64,000 bases of DNA from Paragyromitra xinjiangensis (GCA_038503065.1 JBCAMK010000022.1:248001-312000); one strand, 5' to 3'; numbered from the stretch's first letter, positions 12,340 to 24,320 are shown. The notes: generated by a model from the sequence alone, not told the origin. Program-made: numbers and translations.

Positions 12340-13033
12340 TTAATCATCTTCAGGCCCCTCGCAAACTCTGCAAGTGCACCAGAATCCGTAATTCTCCATC
12401 AATGCGTCCCTCCTGTTTTTTGTTCCCATCCTCCAATCTGGCCTGTAGCAATGAGTAATTTCTTCGCCAGCCTTCCTCACAGCCCGCCGTTAGTCCTTTT
12501 TCATCCTCACAAAAATATCTTCCACCTCTACACCATTCCCGCCCTACAAAGTCAAATCACGAGTCGAGCCGAAAATCTTTGCCCACCTCAATATCTTGAT
12601 CAGTCCAGAATTTCATCAGTCCTTCCTCCTCGCTCCATTCCCAGCAAGCATTCTCTCCTCCACGACACGAATGATTTAGTCTGCTTGCCATCTGGAAAAT
12701 TCCATTCACCATTCCTTCTTCATCAAGAACGAAGGTATTTGTTTTCCATATACCGAGAACCGCGATGTCCTCTTCGCTGATAGGTGTGTCGGGTGCGGTT
12801 TGGGAGTTGCAAAGACTTAGATAGGCGTTTTTTTTCTCTGCAGGAAGTATCGAGAAGGCGCGATTCAACGAAATAATTTTCTCCGTCGTGTGTGCGTTCG
12901 AGACCATGATGATTGGTGGTTCTTGGAAGAGTGAGGTTCCGGCGGGTATGAAGCGAGTAGCAAAGACGGACTGGCCTTTATGCGGGATGTCAAGGACCAC
13001 AAAAAGAGGTTCTATGGGTTCTGTGATCTCCAT
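12340..13033 (-). CDS. Small SET-domain protein (putative lysine methyltransferase)
   Basis: Two exons (13033-12587 and 12471-12340, intron 115 nt with a GACTAAC branch site) encode about 192 residues. The protein is essentially a bare SET domain. The N-terminal strand pair is HKGQSVFATRFIPAGTSLFQE (about 18-38), the cofactor motif RLNHSC is at 118-123, and GEEITHCY at 151-158 supplies the terminal tyrosine. A post-SET-like WCTCRVC lies near the C-terminus. There is no MYND finger or TPR, so it resembles the reduced fungal SMYD-like SET proteins. Without the intron the frame ends early at DFRLDS, and splicing restores the conserved GEEIT block. The ATG at 13033 is the only methionine that fits; upstream in-frame sequence has no ATG. 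The substrate cannot be inferred. Confidence 0.78.
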
Positions 13034-13224
13034 TTTGTTGACTTTTTCCGGGATTTGATACGGGAAGGTACAACCAAAGAAACTGGAGAATAAAAGAAGC
13101 GGGGAGGGTAAAGGGAAATCTTCTGTTGCCACTGGGAAAAGGAGCTTTGAACAACGCTCTAGTGTTGTCACGCGGCTTGATTTACCTACTCCCACTTGTG
13201 CTTGTACTTTCCGAATTAGGGTAT

Positions 13225-13290
13225 GGCAAAGTGACTTTGCCGCAATGGCGAAGTCACTCAACCATTTTGAATGGTTACGGCAAAGTCACT
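13225..13290. repeat. Cluster of small hairpins and a 12-bp direct repeat
   Basis: A perfect stem GGCAAAG-TGA-CTTTGCC lies at 13225-13241 and a second perfect stem AACCATT-TTG-AATGGTT at 13260-13276. Three copies of a GGC(A/G)AAGT(C/G)ACT unit begin near 13225, 13247 and 13279. The function is unknown; it could be a decayed repetitive element upstream of the SET gene. Confidence 0.55.
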
Positions 13291-13348
13291 GAGCCACCCG
13301 CTGGGGTACTATCTTAACTTCGTAATGTATAGCACCAAACCTAGAGTA

Positions 13349-13505
13349 CAGTCGCTCCTGGGTCAACGACGAGACTGGGCCAGTAGCGAACAAAGGTCTA
13401 GAGAGGAGTAAAGCAACGAGTATTAATGGCTTAGGGCCAGTTTTTCCTGCTGTTCAAGCCCTGTTCGTCGCTGGCCCAGTTTCGTCGTTAACCCAGGAGC
13501 GACTG
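13349..13505. mobile_element. Short TA-flanked inverted-repeat element (MITE), copy 2
   Basis: The element is 157 bp with termini of about 44 bp. The left end reads CAGTCGCTCCTGGGTCAACG..CTGGGCCAG. The right end reads GTTCGTCGCTGGCCCAG..CCCAGGAGCGACTG and is nearly its perfect reverse complement. TA precedes the left end and TG, probably a mutated TA, follows the right end. The interior shares TATTAATGG-type sequence with copy 1. It is non-coding and was presumably mobilised by a Tc1/mariner or pogo-type transposase encoded elsewhere. Confidence 0.78.
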
Positions 13506-16500
13506 TGCCCTAAGCTATACAGAACTACTCTTCTCTTATTAACCCTCGTTACGAGTAAAATTACACTAGCCCTAGTTTGTACTCATAGAAAAATCGCACT
13601 GTAGAAGCCTACAGGGTGTATATACTGTACGTTCACCTTCAAAATAAATATTAGGTAGACGCCCCGCTCACAATCAGTTCAAACATTAGAATTAGAGCAA
13701 ATTTTTAATCTACCCTTGGCAGATAATATCTGGCTTAACCTACCCTTCGGGTTTGATCTACCCCCAAGACTCGCTCTTTTTTTTAATCCCAACTACGTGT
13801 ACCGTGACCTCACCCACATTTCTAGCTACTATAACGTCCTTCCAAGCTCCAGATAAAGGTATATAATTTGCAATATTGCCAGGCTACTTACAGCAAGCAC
13901 AGTCACGTTCCAAAAGTTTTTGCACTCTAGCAACGACCTGAGGATACCACAATTAAATAACTACAAACTAAGCTAGATAACTGCAACCAAGAAGAGGGTT
14001 TATACGAATATTGGCATACTAGATAACATCCCATCCTTTGTATGGTCGCCTTCTAGGCAAACCTTCTAGGGAAACTACGGTCCAAATTCTCTAGTGATCG
14101 AGGTGGTAGCGAGAAGGGTGCAAAGACTTTTGGAACGCGGTTGCACATACATTTTCGCATGCCTCCCTAGCATCCTCTGCTTGAGCGCAACAGCAGGGCT
14201 GCCTCTCTTTCCTGCTTCGCTGCTTGTAGAAGACAGATTGCACTCTAGATACAAGATCTCATCGGAAAGGGACTGCTAGTTTTATGGATGGCAGCCATGA
14301 TGCGAAGTGATGAATTGTGTTGAAAAGAGATACAGGTTCATGAGGATAGATTAAACCTTTGCTCTTAAATTTATGATCAGAGCGTGACGTTTTTAGAGAA
14401 AAAACTCTCATCAGCATCCGTGGGTTTTTCCTTCCGACAAGTGGTCCAGAGGCCTATTTCAAGAAAAGGAGTGTTAGTGATCTCGAGGGGTCTGTACGCA
14501 GAACTTAAACCCCCCGCAAAACATACCATATCTCCCTCCACGGAGAGATCTTTAAGTCCGCCATTCCTCAGCGTTAGTGGCAAATTTTCCTTGTTAAGAC
14601 TATCCCATAAGAAACTTGATACAGACATCCTGATGACATAGCTACTAATTAAACTATTTCGCGTGAGTCGATAACTTGCTGCAATAGCTACTCTCGGTTC
14701 ACTAAATATTACCATGGCGTGATCCAGATATGATACAAGAACAGTAATTAAACGTACTACTGAGCTCTAACCCCAAAGCCACCAGACACAGGTTAATTCA
14801 AGTTCTCAGATAAAAAACCCGTTGTTCGTTTCCTGACCTGACCCAGTAATCAAACAAGAGCCATCTCCTAGCTAGTAGAACAAACGCGTCAGAGGTTTCA
14901 TGCGTGCTAAAAGCAGCTACACCCACAAGTTATCCCGTGGAGCACTAAGTTCATGCTACAAGGAATAGCCACTCAATCTAAGTTAAGTAGTCTAAACGCA
15001 ATGTTCCCGCCTTTCCGCTCTCCATCCTTTCCGCTCTCCATATTACTTGGGAAAATTCTTTCATATCAGGACTATCAAAAAAGTGGAAACTAGTTCTAGA
15101 GCAGCAAGCAAAAGAAATATGGGTTCTAGCTCCCCTCCGTCGGCGACCTGCGAACAGTTCTGCAGTGAAACTTGACATCAAGTCGATCCTTTTGCATGGA
15201 AGCAACAATGAGGAGACTTTTTGCAGAAGCGCTGAAAGCGGATAATGAGTTGCTTTTCGGTATCACCAATACCACATGTTTGGTATGGGCGGATATCAAA
15301 ACAAGCTGTATACTAATACAATCATTAGAAGTCTTATTGGTGCCACTAGCATGGTGAAACCTCGAAAAGCAAGAAACGGTGCTCATCAATTGTACTCGAT
15401 CTCAGCGCAACCTCGACAAGATACGAAAGAGCTTCTCTAGAACGCCACTATTTCCTTGCTTTTGGTCCCAGTTAATCCAAAGCACCACAACTCAACCACC
15501 GAGTTGGAACAGCACACCACGAAACTTGTGTGCCTCTAACCTAGAGTTTCCTCATGGTCTGCGGCTTTATCATCGCTTCCCTGCTAGCCTCCTCGCTTAT
15601 GTAGTGTGAACACTGCTTACTGCTAGCATCGACGATGAAACAAAGTTTCGAGGCTGTTCCACGTGGCGAGAAATCTGGCTATCAATCGCCCTGCTACTAG
15701 AGGCCGTCCCGACGCCACCAGCTTCCTAGGGCGATTAAAAGGATGATATTCAAGTATGGATGGAACTTGAACCACGCCATCCGACCCCCGGGGTAAAGTC
15801 GGAAGTACATAGATAAGCACAATAAGCACAAAAAGCATGCATGAATATGTGAATTGGGTATTGAAGCTTTGATCTTTTCACTGGCTTTTAGCTTATCTCA
15901 CAAACTCAGACTTCCTACCTTATGAATTCTCGTAAGCACTCTCGGGCATGCCGAGGATTTTATAATTATTTTTTCAATTCTATTCTAAGTAAAGGATAAC
16001 CGGCACTATTAGTGTCTTTCCCCGCACACATATTAGAAATACTATTTGAGACTCAACTTTTTTTTCTAAGAACATATCAATAAATTGTTGTTGTTGAGTA
16101 AACCCCCACATTTGTACCTAGGACTAGTGGCGTAACCACCACTGGACGGCCCGGGCCCCATGCTAATTCCGCCAGCTTCGACGCGCTATCAAAACCAATT
16201 TGCGCAATGAGCGTCTAACCATGAAAAATTGTGATAGAGAAGAATTATGACAAGTTAGGATAAACCAATGGAGCTTCGAACGACAAGATGAGTGGGGGTA
16301 TTAGGTAAAAACCTTCACATCTGTAAGTTAAACCGATGTCGAGTGATTGATTGTGAACCAATTAGCCTCTGGGAATTAACGCAGAACCCGTAGAGAGCTG
16401 TGATAACTCCATAAGAGCGCGAGAAACGAGAGATACCGGTTTTATCACCAGGAACTGATTGCTTGTCAACAAAAGTGGTACCGTTGCGGACGTGATCATA

Positions 16501-16905
16501 AAGGCCTAAAGGCCCTGGTACCTAAATCACGTGACCACCCAACAAGTTTGTCGGAATTCCAAACCGCCTTCGAGGCCACGGCAGTGAAAAGATGCTATGA
16601 TGGTTATCGTTAGTCGATGAACTATCCAACAGCAGTCAATAGTTTAGAATCCTACCTGCGTGACCGATCTAGCGAAATCACGTCCCCCAAGCTTTCGTGA
16701 TTTAAAGGCAAATCACGTCAACTATATCCTTGCACTACTGCTATCCACTTCTCTTTACCTCCCACAACAGACGCTCTTCACAATATACCTGCTTGATTAC
16801 ACCATTGCACAAAATCACTCGGAGATCCCCTAAACTTTGTGCAAGGAAAGCTCGGAGCGAAGTCTCCACCTCGTTAACGCGGCCTGTAAGCAGTCGTTCG
16901 CCTCC

Positions 16906-16973
16906 GATAAGACGCTGCATAAATACTGCCAAAATGACGGAATTGTCGGTAATTGGTTAGAAGACTCGATAAG
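16906..16973 (+). promoter_or_regulatory. Paired GATAAG sites upstream of the permease gene
   Basis: GATAAG occurs at 16906-16911 and again at 16968-16973, about 300 and 235 bp before the permease ATG. HGATAR sites are bound by fungal nitrogen regulators of the AreA/NIT2 class. Paired sites before an allantoate-type permease are consistent with nitrogen control. This is inference from motif and context only. Confidence 0.4.
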
Positions 16974-17204
16974 GTGCATATACATGATCTCGGTTAGAAT
17001 CCCGAATTCCAAATATCGGGTTACCAGGAATTGAAGATTTTTAGGTAGGTACTAGAGGGGTCGAAGGAAATATTTATATGCTTCCGCCCTCCCCCAAAAG
17101 TTGGCGGAGAAGGCATTTCCGAGGAGAAGACTGTAACACGACTCGTATATTGTCCTGCATAACGAGAATTCAAGATCATAGGGCTACATCTCCCTAAAAG
17201 CACT

Positions 17205-19793
17205 ATGAGTAACCTCAAAGATCAAGGTCACACGGAAAATGTGAGTGAGAAACAACCTACAGACTCCAATTCCAGCTTCAACGATACCAGCAATGAGAGC
17301 GGATTGGTAGAGGGAGACTACGGCTCTCAAGGAGGTCACATTTTTGAAGACCCGAAGATAGCAGCGCATTGGAGGGCTGTTTACGAGAATGCTACGTATG
17401 AGGGCAGGCATCGGTTCGATCCTTCTTATAAGTGGTCTGCCAAAGAAGAGAAAGCGCTACTTCGAAAGGTCTGTTACTCACATTACTCAATTGAAATGCA
17501 AGTGTGTGTGTGACTAAATCTTGGGCCTTAGGTTGATTGGAGGATAATGCTGTGGACTTGGGTAAATATCTCCACCTACTTCAATATTGCAGAAAATTTT
17601 AGCTAATTTGCGACAGCTTATGTTCTGTGCATTGGATCTGAATCGTCGGAATATTAACCGCGCCATTAGCGACAACATGGTAGAGAAAAAAAACCCCCTC
17701 CAGCGGTCTAATAGGTGCTGACATACAGAAGCTCGAGGATCTTGGAATGAACACCAATGATTTCAACTACGGCCAAACTGTAAGATATACAATCTCAAAT
17801 CACCTGCAATAATAGCTAACGCCCAATATAATAGATCTTCTTATTATCTTTCCTATGTGCCGAACTTCCTAGCGGTCTTAGTAAGTCACCCAAACTCTGC
17901 CACACCCCTCCTACCACCAGGAATTTTTCAGTTTCTAACTCCCAGGCAGTCAGTAAGAAAGTAGGACCAGACAGGTAATACCACCCGAATACACGCCTTA
18001 TTCAATCGACACTAACCTTTACAAAGATGGATTCCGTTTATTATCGTTTGCTGGTCTACTGTCAGCGCCTCTCAGGCTGCCCTTTCCTCTCGAGCTGGAT
18101 TCTATGCGTGCCGCGCTCTCCTAGGACTTACCATGGGAGGATTTATCCCGTATGATCTCTCTGAAGATGAGTAATCAGATATCTTACTAACAATCTATAT
18201 AGAGACGCTGTTTTATACATGACATACTTCTATGTAACACATATCCACCCCGTGACACGTTTAAAGATTACTAACCAACTGCTTTTCCTCCAAACAGAAA
18301 TCAAAAGAATTGTGAGTTCCCTTCGCACAAAATCCATCAGTCTCATCCGCTAATAAACACTAGACCCATCCGGCTTGCTTGGTTCTGGACTGCCATCAGT
18401 ACCTGCAACATTGTCGGCTCATTATGGGCTGCTGGACTCCTCAAGATGCGCGGTATCCAAGGTTGGGGTGGTTGGCAATGGCTGTCAGTAAACGGAAATG
18501 CCCCGGAAAAATCGATCCGCCCGCTAACAATTCCAGATTCTTGATCGAAGGATTGATCACTGGTGTCATCGGAATCGCAAGTTGGTTCTTGATGCCAGCG
18601 GGTCCTTGCCAAACCGCGGGTTGGGCTCGAGGCAAAGATGGCTGGTTCACTGAAAGAGAAGAATACATATTAGTTAATCGACTCCTGCGGGACGATCCCT
18701 CGAAGGGTTTGTTACTAGACCTTCCGATATTCTCGGCCTAATACCGGCTGCTAACTGGCTATAAAAATAGGTGATATGCACAACCGACAAGCAGTTGGCC
18801 CTGTCAGGCTCTTCAAGTCTCTGAAAGACTATGACCTGTGGCCAATATACATTGTAAGTACACCAGTGTCCCACTACTGACCCTGGATTTTTCTAACATG
18901 AGTATAGCTCGGATTCCTCGTCTACATTCCTCCAGCGCCTCCGGGAACATATTTGTCTCTAATTCTCCGCAACATCGGGTTCTCAGTATTTGAGTCGAAT
19001 CTTCTGACAATACCTAGCCAGTTCCTATTCATGGTCAATGTACGTGTTTCCCTCAATCCAATAAGAAAACGAAACTCACTGAACTTTTCCCGTGTCTAGC
19101 TTATAATCATATCAAAAATAAGTGAATGGGTTGACGAACGAAGTCTTGTGTCGTCAATTAGCAACATCTGGATCATGCCTTGGCTCATCGCCCTCGTAGT
19201 GCTACCAGCAGATGCTAGCCCGTGGGTACGATATGCGTTGCTAACCGGATTACTGTCGTATCCCTATTGTCATGCTGTTCTGGTTGCTTGGTTTGTTCCC
19301 CCGGTTTTGGACTCCGTAGGGTTTATTGCTAATGCCGGACGGGTAGGAACTCGAGAAATTCAAATACCGTACGTACGAGGGCTGTCAGCACGGCTATATA
19401 TAACATGTGAGTTACTTCATATATCTCTCGGCAGTTGTGTTGGTACTGTCTTAACAAAGGTGTTTGATATCAGGTTCGTCCAAGCTGGTAATATCGTCTC
19501 AACCAACATCTATCGAGATGACGACAAACCACTATGTATGTCCCACTATGCACTTGATCCAGATAATTAGCCCACTTGCTAACAATGTAACAGATCGAAG
19601 AGGCAATAAGATACTTCTTGCAATATGTTGTGTCAACATTGTTCTATTCTGGATCACAAAGATGTACTATATAAAACGCAACGAGAGACGTGAGAGGGTT
19701 TGGAATGCTATGTCTAAGGGCGAGCAGGAAGTATACGTTGAGACGACAAAAGATGAGGGCATGAAAAAGTTGGATTTCCGGTTCGTTCATTAG
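17205..19793 (+). CDS. MFS transporter, allantoate permease (Dal5-like, anion:cation symporter) family
   Basis: This is a predicted plasma-membrane proton symporter of organic anions such as allantoate, ureidosuccinate, nicotinate or small peptides. I read 17 exons: 17205-17468, 17532-17561, 17617-17679, 17729-17779, 17835-17880, 17950-17974, 18027-18149, 18203-18233, 18298-18311, 18364-18483, 18537-18706, 18771-18853, 18908-19039, 19100-19290, 19347-19406, 19474-19535 and 19594-19793. They join in phase to about 554 residues. Landmarks of the family are the cytoplasmic N-terminus ending KVDWRIMLW, NRRNINRAISDNM, RALLGLTMGGFIPDAVLYMTYFY, RLAWFWTAISTCNIVGSLWA, SRNSNTVRTRAVSTAIYNMF, VQAGNIVSTNIYRDDDKP and the C-terminal TTKDEGMKKLDFRF. 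Exon 9 is only 14 nt. The substrate cannot be read from sequence. Confidence 0.88.
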
Positions 19794-20892
19794 TTACTTT
19801 TGCGGGAAAGGAATCCAATCCAACTTGCAGAGATCATAAGCATGAGGAGATAGAATCAGAATAAAATCTCAATATGTTATTTCGAAATATACTCTAGATC
19901 TTCTTCAAACAAGCCATTCATAACCAAGGCATTTATTCTTTGGCCCACAAGAAAATTGCCCTTAAAATGACTAGCCCCGCAGCAGGTGACCTTGTACTAG
20001 TACTATCCAATCCCCTTATCTATAACTTCACCACCTAAGCTATCAAAAAGTTGTTCTCCGATGCTCCCTTCCGCATCCTTTTCGTGACCCCTGATTACTT
20101 TGCAAAACAAAATTTCGGAACACACATTTCCCATGTATCCAACCACCCTTAAGTCATATATTCCCTGCTACTCCTCCAACCTCGGCCATTCTCACTTCAT
20201 ATTAGAGGATAGTTGCTGATAGATAAGTCAGATGATCACTCTGCCCTCTGCATACGCGCAGATAACGTCTAAATCGACCCATTTCCCCCTGGTATCACCT
20301 CACAACCCGATCCTGACATCAAGGAACCCGCAGGCTCTCAATCAGATAGTCAAAATTTCTTGTTACAAATATATATCCGAAGAAACCAGCGAAAAGGGCA
20401 TCTCCCCCTAAAAAAAGTTACCATCCTCCAAGCATCACTTTCCCCAGACTTGGCTATCAGCAAGCACAACCCTAATAAGCGAGCTCCAAACCCTGCACCC
20501 GAACGTCATTTCATGAAGCCCAGTGCCTAGTTGCCGAAGTAGCCGGTCGCTAGGCATTTTCTGGGAATCGAACAGATCGATGGTAACTAATAGCCGCGGA
20601 AATTAGCCACAGGTACTTTGGGTGTCTACCTGCAAGGCCCCGCATCACCACAGCGGGGCTGATCTATCCCGTCGGCCATATGCAGTGTAACTGTCAAACT
20701 GCTTGCAGGGACGAAACGAGGCAGTCAGTCGAGTACGCTAAGCCTTTGTATCCGAATGCTCGCTTACCTTATCAACGTACAATAGATCTCAACTTCTCGC
20801 CTCGTTCGACTCATACCTCATCCATCAACTTCATCTTCAACCACGGCCAATTCATCAAGAAACTACCCCTAAATCACCAAAAACGAGTCAAG
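19794..20892. other. Intergenic between permease and methyltransferase genes
   Basis: Nothing gene-like is seen. The 3' half serves as the promoter and leader of the O-methyltransferase gene. Confidence 0.4.
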
Positions 20893-22093
20893 ATGTATAC
20901 TGCCACAGAATTATACCCTAACACCGAAGTTGGTAATGCGGTTCACGAGTACTGTATTGAACATTCGACACCCGTTCCAGAGCATCTTGACGAGCATCGG
21001 CAAGCTACCATCGAATGGTGCGCGGCTGAAGGCGATAACGCTGATATGATGATCAACACTCTCCAGGTATGTCCGTACGATACTAGGAGTTTCTCAAATT
21101 CTATAGAAATTTCACTAACGTACATTTTCTATTCAGGCCCAACACCTCATATTCTTGGCGAAGGCTCGAAGCTCGAAAAGAAGTATGTTGAATAGCGACT
21201 AAAGGCTTGCATGATTAACTAATACCCTATTTCAAGTCCTTGAAATCGGTATGTTCACCGGATACTCAGCACTCGCCTGGGTCGAAGCCCTAAAAGGCGT
21301 ACCCGGGGCCGAGGTAAGTACATACACATGGGATCCGAACCCATCTCGAGTTTCATAACGTATACTAACCAAATAACGGTATTGAATAGCTCGTCTGTCT
21401 CGATCTTCCGGGAAAAGCCACCGATTTTGCCAAAAAGTCTTTCGCCAAATATGGAGCAGATACGGCCGTGAATATAAAGGTTATCGAGGGCAGTGCTCGT
21501 ACTAGGTGGGTAGATTACTTCTCGTTTCAAGATACATTTCCTACATTTAATGCTACCTGGAGATAGCTTAAGTGAGATCTCAAGTAATTTCTTTTCCCTT
21601 AGTCCCCACTCAAAATTTAATGTGCAGCAGGCTGCTCTTGACCAAATCTAATACTTAAAGTAAATAATATTAAAACTAGCTCTACTAACTCTCTTTCTAA
21701 TTGCTTAGCATTGACTCCCTTGCCGGCCAGCAATTCGACATCATCTTCATTGATGCTGACAAGGAAGGCTACGTAACATACTTCGAAAAGACCCTCTCCC
21801 TAAATCTCCTAGCTCCAAAAGGCCTTATTATCGCAGACAACGCCCTAAAACGTGGGCTCGTCGCGGATGATTCCGATCGGAACCCAGCAAGTGCCACCCG
21901 TGATCAGAACAACTATAAGTAAGATACCCGCGGCGGATGCATGGCCGATGAGCCTGCTAACAGAAAGGTCGGATTCAGGTCTGTCGATAAATTCAACAAG
22001 TTCGTGAGGGACGACCCAAGAGTAGAGCAAACATTGCTGCCAGCTTTTGACGGGCTGAATATCATCAGACTGAAGGAGGCAAATTCCAGTTGA
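20893..22093 (+). CDS. SAM-dependent O-methyltransferase, caffeoyl-CoA/catechol OMT type (family 3)
   Basis: It transfers a methyl group from S-adenosylmethionine to a hydroxyl, usually on a phenolic or small secondary compound, in the cytosol. Exons are 20893-21066, 21137-21182, 21237-21313, 21390-21505, 21709-21918 and 21979-22093, giving about 245 residues, the usual length for the family. The SAM-binding motif I is KRILEIGMFTGYSALAW (about 72-88). The metal-binding motif is FDIIFIDADKEGYVTYFEK. The post-motif LLAPKGLIIADNALKRG and the C-terminal DGLNIIRLKE also fit. The 203-nt intron 21506-21708 is unusually long here and contains extra A/T-rich sequence. There are no neighbouring biosynthetic genes to indicate a substrate. 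Confidence 0.85.
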
Positions 22094-22856
22094 TTGATCT
22101 GTGGCCTTGGACCACTAGCACCCAAGGGCTGATAGGGGAGGACCGTAAATGGTTACATGCAATTGAGAGGAGGGTTTCAAATCGTGTTAAAATCAGGATC
22201 GCGAACACATACTTCAATATTTTCCCCTAAATACTCGAGTTCAACAACAATGCCTACTTGATTCCTTTAAATTTCATTGGACTCAAGCTGGGGTAGCGTT
22301 GAACATCTAAAGATTTCATCCCTTAGATACTACATAGTTCATACACCACCCCAAGTTCCCGTAAGTCTCCCTTGCCCCTGGTGTTGACTACTTAGACCTC
22401 CACAGACACTAGAGAACCCCCCACAAGCCATAAAACGTGTCCCATTTCTATCATACGCCCACCTATCTTACTCTTGCAACAAAATCCCTCCAAGAGCAGA
22501 TTTTCAATACTATGAAATAGAAACGCTTTCCTACAACGCTAGGAAGTTATGTCAAGACAAGGTAGAACACATTCTATCACTTACAGGAAGCCCTATCGTA
22601 AGTTCAGGCTGTATCAAGCAATATCATGGGCACGAACATCCATACTCAACACACATTCAAGTGACATATTCAATCATAAGCTTCCAAATCATGTTCCCCA
22701 ACCGTTTATAAGCCAAAATTAACCCGCACTTCATATCCTCAAGTTCCTAAACAGTACCTTCTCCTCCACCACAGCAAAAGCAGAGAACCCAACATTCAAT
22801 CAGCTTTCCCACATCCCCAGTTCACGTTCCAACTTGCCCACTACTAAACATCACTC
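22094..22856. other. Intergenic, probable promoter of the ankyrin gene
   Basis: No coding pattern was found. The sequence is C/A-rich immediately before the ATG at 22857. Confidence 0.35.
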
Positions 22857-23612
22857 ATGCATACAATTTCCGAAGATAGAACTTATTTACCCCCATCCAC
22901 CCCTTGGAACGAAGGCGACATACCAGCTATCTGCATAAAGGTAGAAAAAGCAGAAGGAAGAGCAATCGAGACACTAACCTGGTGCGTATTGGAAGACGGC
23001 GCCAAAATCGACCGCATAATTGTCAACCCCGAAAGCAATAAGGAAACCACAGCCCTCGAAAGAGCAGTGGAGCACGAGCACGAAAAGATTGTCAAGCTTC
23101 TCCTCAAAAATGGGGCCTGCGCCAAACTCTCCAACGAATCTAATGAGATGAAGTCGTTGACCCACGTGGCAGTGGAGGGAGGACGTCCCTCCATTCTAGA
23201 ACTACTAATCGAGCATGGAGCCCACGTCGATGCCCAGGATGAAACTTATTCAAGGCCACTTCATCACGCCATTCGACTCAGCCGAATGGGCCTTGTGGAG
23301 ATACTGCTCGATGCTGGAGCTGACATCCACGCACCTGACAAAAAACGGAAAACCCCAGTCAATTTAGCTGTGGATTTGAGAGATGTCACCTTACTCCAGA
23401 TGCTGCTAAAATATAACAGATCAGATAGAACATTCTATCTCCACGATTTAGCGATTGAAGTTGAGAGGAGCAACGACCGACGAAACAGCATGGATATAAA
23501 AAAACTACTGGTGAGACATGGTCAAGGATTGACCTGTTCCGGAAAAATGTACCTAATTAGTCCACCCCAAGCCATCGCTGACAGCCTCCGCAAGAAGTTC
23601 CGCCATCATTAA
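22857..23612 (+). CDS. Ankyrin-repeat protein
   Basis: A single uninterrupted frame of 251 residues starts at the first ATG. At least four ankyrin repeats are visible. They are ETTALERAVEHEHEKIVKLLLKNGA (about 62-87), SLTHVAVEGGRPSILELLIEHGAHVDAQD (about 100-128), RPLHHAIRLSRMGLVEILLDAGADIHAPD (about 132-160) and TPVNLAVDLRDVTLLQMLLKYN (about 165-187). No other domain, signal peptide or membrane segment is seen. Such short ankyrin proteins are usually protein-binding adaptors; the partner is unknown. Being intronless among intron-rich neighbours is mildly unusual. Confidence 0.82.
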   Translation: MHTISEDRTYLPPSTPWNEGDIPAICIKVEKAEGRAIETLTWCVLEDGAKIDRIIVNPESNKETTALERAVEHEHEKIVKLLLKNGACAKLSNESNEMKSLTHVAVEGGRPSILELLIEHGAHVDAQDETYSRPLHHAIRLSRMGLVEILLDAGADIHAPDKKRKTPVNLAVDLRDVTLLQMLLKYNRSDRTFYLHDLAIEVERSNDRRNSMDIKKLLVRHGQGLTCSGKMYLISPPQAIADSLRKKFRHH

Positions 23613-24320
23613 CTTCTGTTCTCTTTTTTTCTGCTAGAGGTTCTAGGTTTTGTTTCAAATACATGCTCTGTCTGCATTCTCTACCCTAGATTCAATACAT
23701 GTATGAAACTTACTCTACCATGGTGCTTAATCACGAGCCGTGTACGGGATGGGAACTCTTCGATAGCTAAACATCTCACTTTATCTCAAATACAATGTGC
23801 CTATCTTTTTTATAATAGTGCCAATTACTCGTATTCTCATGACGTTTTTATAACGGTCCAGGCCCGCATACCATACAAACTGTCCTAAATCCACTTATTT
23901 TATATAAAATGCAGAAGCAGCCCGTTTTAAAAACGTCACGAGAATAAGAGTAGATAAATACTTACCCTGCTAATCCAAGTTGCACACATAAAACGACTAC
24001 TCACGAGAAATTATAAACCAGCCCCAGCCCATGACTCCCCACCCGATCCGCTCGTTTAGCAGTTATTAATTTCTACGTCTGCCATAACTATGCTGAACTA
24101 GTAATGAACAAAGATCATATTTAACATCATCAATTCCCTTTTGTAAAAACCCCACAGCAACAGCACCAAACCAATGAAAAAGAACTAACAAAAGCGAAAC
24201 CCTCACCACTCGACTCAAACCTTGTCTGAAACCCCTCCAAAAAAAAAAATCGTATTGAAGCAGCTGTGCTTATAAATTAACAGCCGCTAACTCCTCCCCC
24301 AAATACGCCATTACCAAGAA
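23613..24320. other. Intergenic between convergent genes
   Basis: A TACATGTA palindrome lies at 23696, about 85 bp after the ankyrin stop. An inverted pair occurs here: TACTCGTATTCTCATGACG near 23826, answered by CGTCACGAGAATAAGAGTA near 23934. No gene is seen. Confidence 0.45.

Larger units (their letters stand above)
13034..17204. other. Long gene-poor region
   Basis: No recognised gene. Contents include a cluster of small hairpins (13225-13290), a second inverted-repeat element (13349-13505), repeated ATCTACCC/CTACCCTT motifs near 13708-13770, and a tandem copy of a CTTTCCGCTCTCCAT unit at about 15012-15040. Open frames on the minus strand at 14377-14715 and 14978-15389 look partly protein-like (for example KDRLDVKFHCRTVRR). 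I could not build a phase-consistent model from them. The last 300 bp is the permease promoter. Confidence 0.45.

Noticed and set aside
14377..15389. Minus-strand open frames with partly protein-like stretches
   Set aside because: I could not join them in phase or identify a start; they may be remnants of a gene but the evidence is too thin.
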